From an uncultured Clostridium sp. (GTDB lineage: Bacteria; Bacillota; Clostridia; TANB77; CAG-508): a DNA stretch of 64,000 bases. The DNA is taken from positions 1 to 64,000 of the forward strand of contig USRT01000002.1 in NCBI GenBank assembly GCA_900557195.1, given 5' to 3'. The number at the start of each line of letters is the position of its first letter. The first letter of the stretch is position 1. The position numbers and the translations under genes were made by a program. The notes under the pieces are model-generated. The model saw only the letters and a program-made list of their open reading frames with translations, did not search any database and was not told where the DNA came from. Positions 19,606 to 31,350 of this stretch are shown here, piece by piece.

Positions 19606-20266
19606 TTATAATAATTTTGTATCATTAATTACCAATTCAAACCATATTCCCAAATATTTAGCAGCATATTTACTCATCATTGTTCTATCCATAAAAATTT
19701 CAAAATAATCTAACACTGGTGAGATTTCTGTATCAATAGTTAAATTCAAAATTACTTTTTTCTCATCTTTTTTTATAATAAATTCTGAATCTGTAACTGC
19801 ATAGTTTACTTTATCATGCTTATCAAATGTAGAAATATTTGTATTTACTACTCTATCTCTATGAACATCTGATTTATCTGCTAAAATTAATGCAGCTGAT
19901 ATATCACTTACTGCTGTTCCTGTTTGTTCATCATGGTTTCCGAATTGCCATCATGATTTCTGTTCTTTTTTCAACATCCATTCCCATGTCTTTTAATATC
20001 TCATAGGCAAGTATTGCACCTGAATGTGCATGATCCGTACGGTTTACACAATTTCCAATATCATGCATATATCCTGCAATTTTAGCAAGTTCTATTCTTT
20101 CTTTATTATATCCTAAAGTTTCTAAAACTTTTCCCGCTCGACTCGAAACAATTGATATATGCCTTGTAGAATGTTCTGTATACCCTAATACATTAAGTTG
20201 TTTTTGTGAACTTTTTATTAGTTCTTGAACTTCTAAATTATTTTTTAAGTCTTCTAATGTTATCAT
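19606..20266 (-). CDS. HD-domain protein of the secDF cluster, one CGG +1 shift
   Basis: 219 residues restored. HD motif residues in HSTRHISIV, GYMHDIGN, DHAHSGAILAYE and the GNHDEQTG after the break; then ALILADKSDVHRDRV. HD proteins of this kind commonly precede secD in Clostridia. The frame shifts at ATT-C-GGA (CCG 19940-19942): unshifted reading gives AIRKP and stop, skipping the C gives AIGNHDEQTGTAVSDISAAL through to the stop at 19606, so the second half of the HD fold depends on the shift. GGAGG lies 6 bases before the ATG. Confidence 0.85.
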
Positions 20267-20379
20267 TATTGTCCTCCGTATTTTTAAATTCTATATTAAA
20301 ATAAAAAAAATATCAACTATTTTTATAAAAAAAGTATGATATTTTTCTGTCTTTATTATATATTTCTATTTTTTTATTT

Positions 20380-20778
20380 TTAGCCAAAATTCACTCCAAT
20401 TATTCCTCCAATCATTCCGCTTAAAATAGCTCCTATTATCATAATAATTGAATATGCGCTTAAATTAAAACCTATAAAAGATATACTTGATAAAACATAT
20501 AAAGTTAGAATATATATAAGTCCAACTAAAGCACCATTTATAATTCCATTTTTCTTTATTTTTATAGAACTTAAAGAACTACCTATTAATATACTTACTA
20601 TACTAATTATTATAACTACAGGTTTCATTGTTGTTTCTTGTAAACTTGTATAAACTAATAAACTAGCAAAAATAAACAATAATATTACAGAAATTAAAAA
20701 CGATATTATACTTCCTTTTATAACCTTTATTATATTATTATTTAAATTCACTTTATTCATACTAACATTTTTATCCAT
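20380..20778 (-). CDS. TIGR04086-family membrane protein
   Basis: 132 residues with four membrane helices, ending ILSGMIGGIIGVNFG, as in the small clostridial membrane family found next to yajC/secDF. Function unknown. The start at 20778 is preceded by GGAGG; MNKVN six codons in is an alternative. Confidence 0.7.
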   Translation of the reverse strand: MDKNVSMNKVNLNNNIIKVIKGSIISFLISVILLFIFASLLVYTSLQETTMKPVVIIISIVSILIGSSLSSIKIKKNGIINGALVGLIYILTLYVLSSISFIGFNLSAYSIIMIIGAILSGMIGGIIGVNFG

Positions 20779-20948
20779 ATATTTTTCCTCCTTTAATTAA
20801 TATATCTATATTAATTAAAAAACATTTTTAGAACTTTCCAAAATAAAAAGTAAAGTGATTATTATACATTCACACTTATTTAAATGTTACTATATCTAAC
20901 TGGTATAATATAAAATATCAAAAAATTAATACTATTATTTACATATAA

Positions 20949-20987
20949 AAAAACAAGATATAATTTATGATATTCATATCTTGCTTT
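20949..20987 (-). terminator. Terminator after the WG-repeat gene
   Basis: AGCAAGATATGAA and ATATCTTG then TTTTTTT on the minus strand, 30 bases past the stop at 21019. The AT-rich bases to 20820 hold no gene. Confidence 0.7.
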
Positions 20988-21018
20988 TTAATTTAATTAT
21001 TTATTTAAGAAATTTAAT

Positions 21019-22511
21019 TTACTGATTATTATTTTCTGTATTTTTCACTACATTATTATCTCCTGATCCTGTATTATTTGAACCGATTAGTATTTGCAGC
21101 ATCCTGGTTATTTACAACAGTTGTATTGCTGTTTGTAGATGTTGTACCGCCTATTGTTTTATTTAAATAATCTAAAATATTCTCTGTTTTATTATCATCA
21201 CCATATACCATATAATAGTTATTTTTTCCATTATTTGTTTCTGTATATACTTTCTTTAATTGTATTGGCAATAAAGTTCTTCCTGATGAATTAATAACAC
21301 CATATAAACCATCTTTATATACAATAATTCCTTCTCTTTCTGGAATTACTAATACATTATTTCCCTTCGCTGTCTTAGATGTTCCTTCAATATATCCGAA
21401 GTCCATCAAAGCTCGAATTTGTGATATTTTTTCCATCTTTATCAAAAATAGTCCATTTTTCTACTTTATTTTCGCCTACTTGTTTTACAGGTATACAATT
21501 ATCAAATAAAATATATGGATTTGATATCTGATCATTTTTAAATGTATCTACATCTATTCCTATAGAATCATATTGTGGGTAAATAACATATCTTGCACCT
21601 TTACTTCTATTTATAACTCCATATTTATCTCCTACTTTTATAATATATAAGTTATAATCAATATCTAGTTGTTTAATTTCATCATATTGTGGTTCAATAG
21701 TTACTCCACCTTTTGTTGAATATATTCCTTGTTTATTTTCTGGGGTTGTAGTAATAAAATCTTGTGAACTTTCCATGAATCTTAATTCTTTAAATTTGGT
21801 TCCAAGTACAGTTTCACCTGTATCTGTTTTTTGCACTCCATATAAACCTGATGAATTTTGTACTAATATTAAACCATATTTTAAAGCTTTTTTATTTGAA
21901 AAGCTCATAGTTTCCGAAGTTATTACTGTATTTCCTAAACTATTGGCATATTTACTAACTATATTATCTAGTGTATAAACTGCTATATAATTTTTTTCTT
22001 GATTATAAATGAACTTAGTATTAAAACCTAATTCAATTCCTTCACTAGTAGTATACAGTTTTCCGTTTATAGATTTAACCTTTGTCTTTAATGTATAGTA
22101 TTCATATTCATCATATTCTCTTAAAACCTTATAAACTTTTTCTGAATTTGCTTCAAACCCTGCAACTTCATACCCATCTGCCCCTGTAACCTTATCACCT
22201 ACATAACATTGGTTAGTATCCTCATTATATTTTTTGTATTCTCCATTGTTATATTCATACCCTAATAAATCTGCCATATCTTTAATAGATATATATACAT
22301 CTTCATCCTCAAATATAAATAAATTACTTGGTATGTTACTAACATTTCTATCATTTACTAAAAACTTAAATTCTTTAGATTGAAGATACATACTATATGA
22401 TAAAACTGCAACTAAAATTAATACAAGTACAACAATTGCAATAATAATTATTTTTAAAAGTTTTGTACTTTGTTCTTTACTTTTCTTCTCTTCATTATCT
22501 ATAAGATTCAT
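21019..22511 (-). CDS. WG-repeat cell-surface protein, two CGG +1 shifts
   Basis: 496 residues restored. Membrane anchor at about 17-41, a copper-amine-oxidase-N-like part (FVNDRNVSNI, ISIKDMADLLGY), then WG/KWG-like repeats (SSGLYGVQKTDTG, NKQGIYSTKGG, GDKYGVINRSKG, KDGLYGVINSSG), and an Asn/Thr/Gly-rich tail. Probably extracellular; role unknown. Shifts are at CTT-C-GGA (CCG 21396-21398; SSFDGLGYIEGTSK) and AAT-C-GGT (21083-21085; ANTNGSNNTGSG). The second sits in a low-complexity tail, so the habit is not confined to conserved catalytic glycines. The gene continues to the stop at 21019. Confidence 0.8.
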
Positions 22512-22523
22512 CTTATTTCCCCC

Positions 22524-23655
<1,132 letters not shown>

Positions 23656-23853
23656 TTTGCCTCCCTATTCTTCTTACTATTTTTCTTTTCATTCTTCAAA
23701 ATCTAATAAATCATTTAAATATACTTTTTAGATTAGATAATTTTTAAAATTTTGTTTTCATTCTTCATATTTTAATATATCCTTTATTAACTTTTATGTC
23801 TTTATATTTTCTCTTTATGCTTTGTATTTAATTAAATATTTATAGGCTCTATT

Positions 23854-24879
23854 TTATTTAATAAACATAGCATCTCCAAAACTAAAAAATCTATATCTTT
23901 CTTTTACCGCTTCTTCATATGCGCTCATTATATAATCTTTTCCAGCAAGTGCTGATACTAACATTATTAATGTAGACTCTGGTAAATGGAAATTAGTAAT
24001 TAGTGCATCTATACATTTGAATTTATATCCTGGATATATGAATATATTTGTATCACCTTCTGTTTCTTTTACCATTCCGTTTTCATCTGAAATAGATTCA
24101 AGTACTCTACAAGAAGTAGTTCCAACTGCAATAATTCTTCCACCATTTTTTCTTGCATTATTTATTTTTATGCAGTCTTCTTCTTTTATGTAATAATGTT
24201 CTGAATGCATGTCATGTTCTTCTATATTTTCTACTTTTACTGGTCTAAAAGTTCCAATTCCAACATGCAGAGTTACATTTGCTATATCCACACCTTTTTC
24301 TTTTATTTTTTCTAATAACTCATCTGTAAAATGTAAACCTGCTGTAGGTGCAGCAGCTGATCCCTCATATTTAGCATATACTGTTTGATATCTATCTTTT
24401 TCTTTTAGTCTTTCTTTTATGTATGGTGGTAATGGCATAAGACCTATTTTATCTAATATTTCATTAAATATTCCATTATATTCAAATTTAACTTTTCGGC
24501 TTCCACCATCTAACTTTTCTATTATCTCAGCCTTTAAAATTCCATCTCCAAAAGATACTTTTACCCCAGGCATTAGTTTCTTTCCTGGTCTAACCATAAC
24601 TTCCCAGAAATCTTCTTCTATCCTATTTAAAAGTAGAAACTCGACGCTTGCTCCAGTTTGTTCTTTTGTTCCATATAATCTTGCTGGAATAACTTTTGTA
24701 TTATTCCTTACTAGACAATCACCTGGTTTTAGATAATCTAGAATGTCTTTAAAAACTTTATGTTCTATTGTTTTCTTTTCTTTATCTAAAACCATTAATC
24801 TTGATTCGTCTCTTTTTTGTATTGGTACTTGTGCTATTAATTTTTCTGGTAAATTATAATTAAAATCTGCAACTTTCAT
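23854..24879 (-). CDS. queA: S-adenosylmethionine:tRNA ribosyltransferase-isomerase QueA
   Basis: 341 residues, intact. YNLPEKLIAQVPIQKRDESRLMVLD at the start (family signature), AAPTAGLHFT and LITNFHLPEST near the end. It adds the epoxycyclopentane ring to preQ1-tRNA, the step after Tgt. The queA-tgt order matches the pathway. The 198 bases between them are AT-rich with no gene. Confidence 0.96.
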   Translation of the reverse strand: MKVADFNYNLPEKLIAQVPIQKRDESRLMVLDKEKKTIEHKVFKDILDYLKPGDCLVRNNTKVIPARLYGTKEQTGASVEFLLLNRIEEDFWEVMVRPGKKLMPGVKVSFGDGILKAEIIEKLDGGSRKVKFEYNGIFNEILDKIGLMPLPPYIKERLKEKDRYQTVYAKYEGSAAAPTAGLHFTDELLEKIKEKGVDIANVTLHVGIGTFRPVKVENIEEHDMHSEHYYIKEEDCIKINNARKNGGRIIAVGTTSCRVLESISDENGMVKETEGDTNIFIYPGYKFKCIDALITNFHLPESTLIMLVSALAGKDYIMSAYEEAVKERYRFFSFGDAMFIK

Positions 24880-24976
24880 TTTTTTCCTCTTTCTAATTTA
24901 TTTTTACAAATATCTTCTTGTATTATACAAGATTTTTCATATTATGGCAACATAATGTCAAAATAATTTTAAGTAT

Positions 24977-25016
24977 TTAAAAGCGCAAATACTAAACTTT
25001 TAAGTATTTGCGCTAA
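24977..25016 (-). terminator. Terminator after ileS
   Basis: AGCGCAAATACT and AGTATTTGCGCT form a perfect 12 bp stem followed by TTTT on the minus strand, 6 bases past the ileS stop. Confidence 0.85.
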
Positions 25017-25021
25017 ATAAC

Positions 25022-27799
25022 CTATTTTAAAGCTTCACTACATCTATGACATATGCATGGATTTTCTTTATCTTCTCCTACTGTTGTACTATACATCCAA
25101 CATCTTTCACATTTCTTTCCATCTGCTACATCTACTTTTATACCTATTTTTTCTTCGTCTTTTCTTTCATCTTTTTCTATTTCTAGTCCTGAAATTATAA
25201 ATACTGTCATTAATAAATCTTTATTTTCTAATAAAAATTCATATTCATCATTCTTTGCATATAATGTTACTTTTGCATTTAATGAATGACCTATTACTTT
25301 CTCACTTCTTGCTTCTTCTAATTTTTTAGAAACTAATTCTTTTAGATTTATTATTTTATTCCATTTTTCTTCTAGCTTTTTATTTTCATATTGTTCATTT
25401 ACTTCTGGATAATATGAAAGCATAACACTTTCTAAATTTTCTTCATTATTATGCGGCATAAATTTCCATATTTCTTCTGCTGTAAAGCAAGCCATTGGTG
25501 CTAAAATTTTAACTATAGCTTGTAATATTTCATACATTACTGTTTGGGCTGCTCTTCTTTCTACAGAATCTGGTTTAGCAGTATATAATCTATCTTTAAT
25601 TATATCTAAATAGAAATTACTCATATCTATTACACAGAATGTGTTTAAAGCTTGGTATGCTTTATTAAAATCATATTCATCATATGCTTTTGTACAATCT
25701 CTTATTAGCTTATTCAATTTTATTAGAGCCCATTTATCTATTTCTTCTAAATTCTCATAGCTAACCTTATTATTTACATCAAAATCATTAATGTTACCAA
25801 GTATAAATCTTGCAGTATTACGTATCTTTCTATAAACTTCTGATACTTGTTTTAATATACCTTTTGATAAAGCAAGTTCTGATTTATAATCTGACGCTAA
25901 AACCCATAATCTTAATATATCTGCACCGAATTCTTTAATCATGTCTTGTGGTGCTATTACATTTCCAAGAGATTTTGACATTTTTCTACCTTGTTCATCA
26001 ACAAGCATTCCATGTGTTACAACTTCTTTATATGGTGCTTTTCCTTTAGTTGCAATAGATGTTAATAATGAAGATTGAAACCATCCTCTATATTGGTCAT
26101 TTCCCTCTAGGTAAAGATTTGCTTCTGGAAGTCCACGTTCCGCTAATACTGATTCATGTGTTGAGCCTGAATCGAACCATACATCCATAATATCTGTTTC
26201 TTTTACAAATTCTGTGCATCCACATTCTGTACATTTTGCACCTTCTGGCATTAACTCTGTTTCTGATAATTCAAACCATGCATTTGTACCTTTTTCTCTT
26301 ACGATATTTTGTACTTTATCTAAACTTTCAGGTGTTACATATTCTTTTTCGCAGTTTTTACAATAGAAAATTGGAAGTGGAACTCCCCATGTTCTTTGAC
26401 GTGATATACACCAATCATTTCTATCTTCTATCATTTTTGTAATACGTTCTTCGCCCCATCCTGGATACCATTTAACACCTTTTATTGCGTCTAGCGCTCC
26501 TTTTCTAAATCCGTCTACAGATGCAAACCATTGACTTGTTGCTCTATATATTACTGGATGTTTACATCTCCAACAATGTGGATATGAGTGATTTATTTCT
26601 TGTTTTGCAAGTAAGAAATTATGCTCATCTAACCATTTAATTATTTCTTTATCAGATTTTGCATAATACATTCCTGCGAAAGGTCCTGCTTCTTCTGTTT
26701 GGTGTCCTTTACTATCTACTGTAACTACCATTTCTAATTTATTTTTTAAACCGCATAAATAGTCTTCTTTACCATATCCAGGAGCTGTATGTACTGCACC
26801 AGTACCTGTATCTAATTCTACTAAAATAGTATCATTGCTACCAAGAACTACTCTAGATTCTCTTTCAATAAATGGATGTTTACAAATTATACCTTCTAAT
26901 TCTTTTCCTTCATATTCTTTAATTGTAGAATAATCTTCTATTTTTGCAACTTTCATTACCTCATCTACGAGTTCAGATGCAATTATTAATTTTTCTCCCT
27001 GCACGTCTACTAAACTATACTTAAACTCAGGGCTTATTGTTATTCCTGTATTTCCAGGAAGAGTCCATGGAGTTGTTGTCCAAATTACAACATATGTATC
27101 TCTTTCATCAAATAAACCTTTTCCTTCTATTACTGGAAATTTTACATATGCAGTATTTGATTTTACATCTTTATATTCAATTTCTGCTTCTGCTAAAGCT
27201 GTCTCACAATCTGTACACCAATAAACTGGTTTAAGACCTTTATATATATAGCCCTTTTTATACATATCTCCAAATACGCCTATTTGTTTAGCTTCCATTT
27301 GTGGTTGATATGTAATATATGGATTTTCCCAATCTCCAAGCACTCCTAGTCTCTTAAACCCTTCTGTTTGTTTAGCTATATATTCTTGATTAAATTCTTT
27401 ACATGTATCTCTAAATCTAACTACTGGAATTTCATCTCTATTCAAACCTAGTTTTTCTATTGCTTTTTTCTCTGTTGGCATACCATGTGTATCAAATCCT
27501 GGGATGAAAGGAGTATAGAATCCTTTTAAATTTTTATATCTAACTATAGTATCTTTTAATACTTTGTTTATTGCATGCCCTGTATGAATTTCTCCATTTG
27601 CATATGGAGGTCCATCATGTAAAACAAAAGGTTCTTTTCCTTCATTTTTTTTAAGCATTTTTTCATATAAACCTTTTTCAAATATTTCCTCAAATACTTT
27701 AGGTTCATTCTCTGGCAAGTTTCCTCTCATTGGAAAATCTGTTTTTGGCAAGTTTAATGTCTTTCCATAATCTTTCTTTTCTTCACAATTTTCACACAT
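25022..27799 (-). CDS. ileS: Isoleucyl-tRNA synthetase
   Basis: 925 residues. PPYANGEIHTGHA (HIGH), TTTPWTLPGNTG (editing), GRKMSKSLGN (KMSKS), and C-terminal zinc cysteines KCERCW..CHRC. Start is the ATG at 27799 because AGGAGA lies 7 bases before it and the sequence after it (MCENCEEKKDYGKTLNLP) matches the family; an ATG at 27850 lacks a ribosome binding site. Controlled by a T-box leader. Confidence 0.97.
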   Translation of the reverse strand: MCENCEEKKDYGKTLNLPKTDFPMRGNLPENEPKVFEEIFEKGLYEKMLKKNEGKEPFVLHDGPPYANGEIHTGHAINKVLKDTIVRYKNLKGFYTPFIPGFDTHGMPTEKKAIEKLGLNRDEIPVVRFRDTCKEFNQEYIAKQTEGFKRLGVLGDWENPYITYQPQMEAKQIGVFGDMYKKGYIYKGLKPVYWCTDCETALAEAEIEYKDVKSNTAYVKFPVIEGKGLFDERDTYVVIWTTTPWTLPGNTGITISPEFKYSLVDVQGEKLIIASELVDEVMKVAKIEDYSTIKEYEGKELEGIICKHPFIERESRVVLGSNDTILVELDTGTGAVHTAPGYGKEDYLCGLKNKLEMVVTVDSKGHQTEEAGPFAGMYYAKSDKEIIKWLDEHNFLLAKQEINHSYPHCWRCKHPVIYRATSQWFASVDGFRKGALDAIKGVKWYPGWGEERITKMIEDRNDWCISRQRTWGVPLPIFYCKNCEKEYVTPESLDKVQNIVREKGTNAWFELSETELMPEGAKCTECGCTEFVKETDIMDVWFDSGSTHESVLAERGLPEANLYLEGNDQYRGWFQSSLLTSIATKGKAPYKEVVTHGMLVDEQGRKMSKSLGNVIAPQDMIKEFGADILRLWVLASDYKSELALSKGILKQVSEVYRKIRNTARFILGNINDFDVNNKVSYENLEEIDKWALIKLNKLIRDCTKAYDEYDFNKAYQALNTFCVIDMSNFYLDIIKDRLYTAKPDSVERRAAQTVMYEILQAIVKILAPMACFTAEEIWKFMPHNNEENLESVMLSYYPEVNEQYENKKLEEKWNKIINLKELVSKKLEEARSEKVIGHSLNAKVTLYAKNDEYEFLLENKDLLMTVFIISGLEIEKDERKDEEKIGIKVDVADGKKCERCWMYSTTVGEDKENPCICHRCSEALK

Positions 27800-27944
27800 A
27801 CTAATCTCTCCTATCTTCATAAATGAATAATTATCTCTGGATATATTCATTTATTTTAGTATTTTATTTTAATATTTTATTTTTATATTAATTAAATTAA
27901 TAACATCTTTAATAAATAACTTTTATTTTATTAATATTTAATCA

Positions 27945-28185
27945 AAAAAACATCCGTCCTAATTATACTTTTAGGACGAATGTTTCCGCGGTACCACCTA
28001 TATTAAAAAATTACAAATTTTAATTTTTTCTCTTAAGACCTTTTAACGCAAGGATTACGATTTAATCTACTATAAGCTTCAATTAAATTACTAAAAGGTG
28101 ATAACAAATAAGCTATTATCTTACAAGAATTCCACCTAGTCTCTTGCTCTCTATTAGTTTTACTTTATTTGTGTTGTCCTTTATT
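27945..28185 (-). promoter_or_regulatory. T-box leader of ileS
   Basis: GGTGGTACCGCG on the minus strand (27998-27987), then a terminator stem AACATTCGTCCT and AGGACGGATGTT with a run of T (27984-27949). Stem I occupies the region up to ~28185. The remaining ~150 bases between the terminator and the ileS start are AT-rich leader; the ~180 bases between this leader and ftsH hold nothing I can name. Confidence 0.9.
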
Positions 28186-28364
28186 ATCGTATTTACTTAT
28201 CAAATTAACAGTTATATATTAACATATTTATTATAATATTTCAATATTTTTTTAACATAAAAATAAATTTATGTTATATTAGGGTCTAGTCAGCCTTAAT
28301 CTTTAAATCATCTATTATAACAATTTACATAAGTAACACTATATTCAAAGTAAAATTCTTGTAA

Positions 28365-30165
28365 CTACATAGAAATTAATCTTTCAAATTCTTCTGCTGA
28401 TATAACTTCTTTTCTTAATAACTCATTAGCAACTAATTCTAATTTATCCATATGATTTGCTAAAATAGTTTGTGCCTGAACATATGCATTATCAACTAAT
28501 ATTTTTATTTCTGCACCTATATTGTCACTAAACTTTTCCCCAAGTAATTGTAACTCATATGGATCTTTCTCTGTATTTATAGATATTGTTCCTATTACAT
28601 CACTCATACCATATATAGTCACCATGTCTTTTGCGATTTGAGTTGCAACTTCTATATCATTACTTGCGCCTGTAGATATATCATTTAATGCTAATTTTTC
28701 AGCAGCACGTCCACCAAGTAGCGCAATTAATTTTTCTTCCATTTCTGTTTTAGATATATAGAATTTATCTTCATTTGTTTTATACATTGTATATCCACCA
28801 GCTACACCTCTAGGTATAATAGAAACTTCTTTTATATCTTTTTGTGTTTCTAAATAACTGCTAACTATTGCATGTCCTGCTTCATGGAAAGCTGTAAGTC
28901 TTTTATCTTTATCAGATATTACTCTACTATGTTTTTCAAGTCCTACAGTAACTTTCTTAACAGCATCTTCTATATCATTATTTGTAATAGCTTCTCTATT
29001 TTTTATTGTAGCAATTATAGCTGCTTCATTTAAAATATTTGCAAGTTCTGCTCCTGTAAATCCTGCTGTATCTTCTGCTATACTTTTCAAATTAACATCT
29101 GATGCAAATTTTTTCTCTTTTGCATGTATTTTTAGAATTTCTTCTCTACCTTTTAAATCTGGAAGTGCAATTGTTATTTGTCTATCAAATCTTCCTGGTC
29201 TTAATAATGCACTATCTAACATCTCAGGACGGTTAGTTGCTGCTAGTACTATTATAGTTTCTTCTGTATCAAATCCATCCATCTCAACTAATAATTGGTT
29301 TAATGTTTGGTTATTTTCACTTTCTGCTCCTGATTGACTAGTTCTTCTTGAGCCGTATTGCATCTATTTCATCTATAAATACTATACATGGTGCCATTTT
29401 TTTTGCTTTTTCAAATAATTTTCTCACTCTTGATGCTCCAAGCCCTGCAAACATCTCAATAAACTCAGAACCACTCATTGATATAAACGGTACACCCGCT
29501 TCACCAGCTATAGCCTTTGCAATTAATGTTTTTCCAGTTCCTGGCTTTCCACATAAAAGCACTCCTCTTGGCACTTTTGCTCCCATTTCATAAAATTTCT
29601 TAGGATGTTTTAAAAAGTCTACTATTTCTATCATTTCTTGTTTTTCTTCTTCTAACCCTGCTACATCTTTAAATTTTATTTTAGTATTCTTTGTATCCGC
29701 ATCATATACTTTACCCTTTTCTCCTAAGCCTTGCATTTTAAATATTAGTATAAACAAAACTACTAACATTATAGTTGGTAACAATGAAAATAGTGTTCTT
29801 CCAATACTAACTAAAGCATTTGGTTTTTTTTGAATTAATTCTATATTATTGCCATTTTCCGTTTTCTCTTGAATTAGCTCTATAAAAGGCTGAGTACTTG
29901 GTATAAGAGCTGTCTTTTCTTCTTCAAAATCTTTTAATTTAACCTTTATAGTCGTGCTTCCTGTTGTCATTTCAATTTTTTCTATATTTCCATCATTTAT
30001 TTGCTTAATAAGTTCTGTATAAGCAATCTCTTTTTCTTTATTTTTATCTTTATTATTGTATAAAAACATTCCTAAAATACTTATTAATATTAATAGAATA
30101 ACCGTTCCTAAAACTATATAATACTTTTGTTTTTTATTATTCTCATCTTTATTTTTAGAATTCAT
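28365..30165 (-). CDS. ftsH: Membrane AAA+ metalloprotease FtsH, one CGG +1 shift
   Basis: 599 residues restored. Two N-terminal helices (about 14-34 and 110-132) around a small extracellular domain, AAA core with Walker A GKPGTGKT, Walker B IVFIDEIDAIG, second region of homology NRPEMLDSALLRPGRFDR, and protease site HEAGH. It degrades damaged membrane and regulatory proteins. The frame shifts at ATA-C-GGC (CCG 29353-29355) right after the Walker B glutamate: shifted gives DEIDAIGSRRTSQSGAESENN, unshifted gives RLKKN and stop, removing the whole protease. It follows the DUF1189-like gene by 18 bases. Confidence 0.95.
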
Positions 30166-30183
30166 ATATATGGTATTCTCCTT

Positions 30184-31242
30184 TCATAGCTCTGGGGCCT
30201 CACCTGTTTCTGGCTCCCTGCCATCTTTATTTTCTTTAGAATCAATATCTTTATTTATTTCATCACTTTCTTTTTTATCTACGTTATCTTTATTTAGACT
30301 ATCTTCTTCATCTTTATCATTTCCTATATTTTCATTATATTCTTCTCTTATTTTTTGTTGTTCTTCAATTATTTTGCTAAGTTCTTGCTGTCTTTTTATA
30401 AAATCTGTTTTTATCATTAATATCGCTGCTACTATATAAATATATGATATTGTGCTGTACATAACTTGAAAATACTTAATATTAAAACCAGTAAATAAAT
30501 TAACAACTATATAAATAAGATTAAGTATAATTGGAAGTGTTAATGCGTGAAGTGCCATATTAAATATTGCCTTATATTGCATTGGTATTCGTAATAATAT
30601 GGAAGTTATACGTCCAAGTATTGCAAGCATTATAGCATATATTAAAATTGTTATAAAATATATAATGAACATATAAAAATAGAATATACCAAAGAACATT
30701 ATATAAAAAGCAATTAATTCTTTTCCATTCATAGCACTTAACAAATCTTGTTTGTTAAAATTCGTTATATCATATTCTTTTACAATGTCACTATATAATA
30801 AATTAGTATATCCTGTACCAAGTTCTGTTTTTACTATCATTTTATCATTAAGCAATATAATTCCAGTACTAAATTCATTTATATCTTCTTCACATTTTTT
30901 TATTTCTTCTTCGCTTAATTCTCTAGTTTCAATAAGTATAGCTGTATTTTCTAATGCAATATCTTTTAACATTACTTTTTCATCATTATTTACTGATAAT
31001 TTACCATCTTCAAACTTTATATTTGATATATTTTCATCAACATATTTTACCAATTTGTTCTTTTCTATGTTTATTTTAAATGTGAATGCTAATGATATAA
31101 TAAATGTAAAAATAGCAATTAATTTTAATATATATATAATTCCTTTGCTAACTTTCTGTATAGCAAAATCTTGATATTTATCAAAATCCTTTACACTTGC
31201 AAATAATTCTTTAAAAAATGAATTATTTTTCTTATCTTTCAT
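30184..31242 (-). CDS. DUF1189-like membrane protein
   Basis: 352 residues: FFKELFASVKDFDKYQDFAIQKVSKGI at the start, one helix, an extracellular domain (~75-190), four helices, then a strongly acidic/basic cytoplasmic tail rich in Glu, Asp, Asn and Lys. The layout matches DUF1189; function unknown. Start is the ATG at 31242 with GGGAG 9 bases upstream. It ends 18 bases before ftsH, so the two are probably one operon. Confidence 0.7.
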   Translation of the reverse strand: MKDKKNNSFFKELFASVKDFDKYQDFAIQKVSKGIIYILKLIAIFTFIISLAFTFKINIEKNKLVKYVDENISNIKFEDGKLSVNNDEKVMLKDIALENTAILIETRELSEEEIKKCEEDINEFSTGIILLNDKMIVKTELGTGYTNLLYSDIVKEYDITNFNKQDLLSAMNGKELIAFYIMFFGIFYFYMFIIYFITILIYAIMLAILGRITSILLRIPMQYKAIFNMALHALTLPIILNLIYIVVNLFTGFNIKYFQVMYSTISYIYIVAAILMIKTDFIKRQQELSKIIEEQQKIREEYNENIGNDKDEEDSLNKDNVDKKESDEINKDIDSKENKDGREPETGEAPEL

Positions 31243-31301
31243 GATTGCAGGCTCCCTTCTCATTTTGTGAGTCTTAATTTTTATTATAACCTTTTTTTCT
31301 T

Positions 31302-31340
31302 GTTTTATAGGAAATTGTATAATACAATTTCCTATAAAAC
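31302..31340 (-). terminator. Perfect 19 bp palindrome, terminator of the PBP gene
   Basis: GTTTTATAGGAAATTGTAT, one base, then its exact complement; the minus strand continues with an A/T tract. It lies 11 bases past the PBP stop. The one-base centre means a shortened stem in RNA. Confidence 0.65.
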
Positions 31341-31350
31341 ATTAAATATA

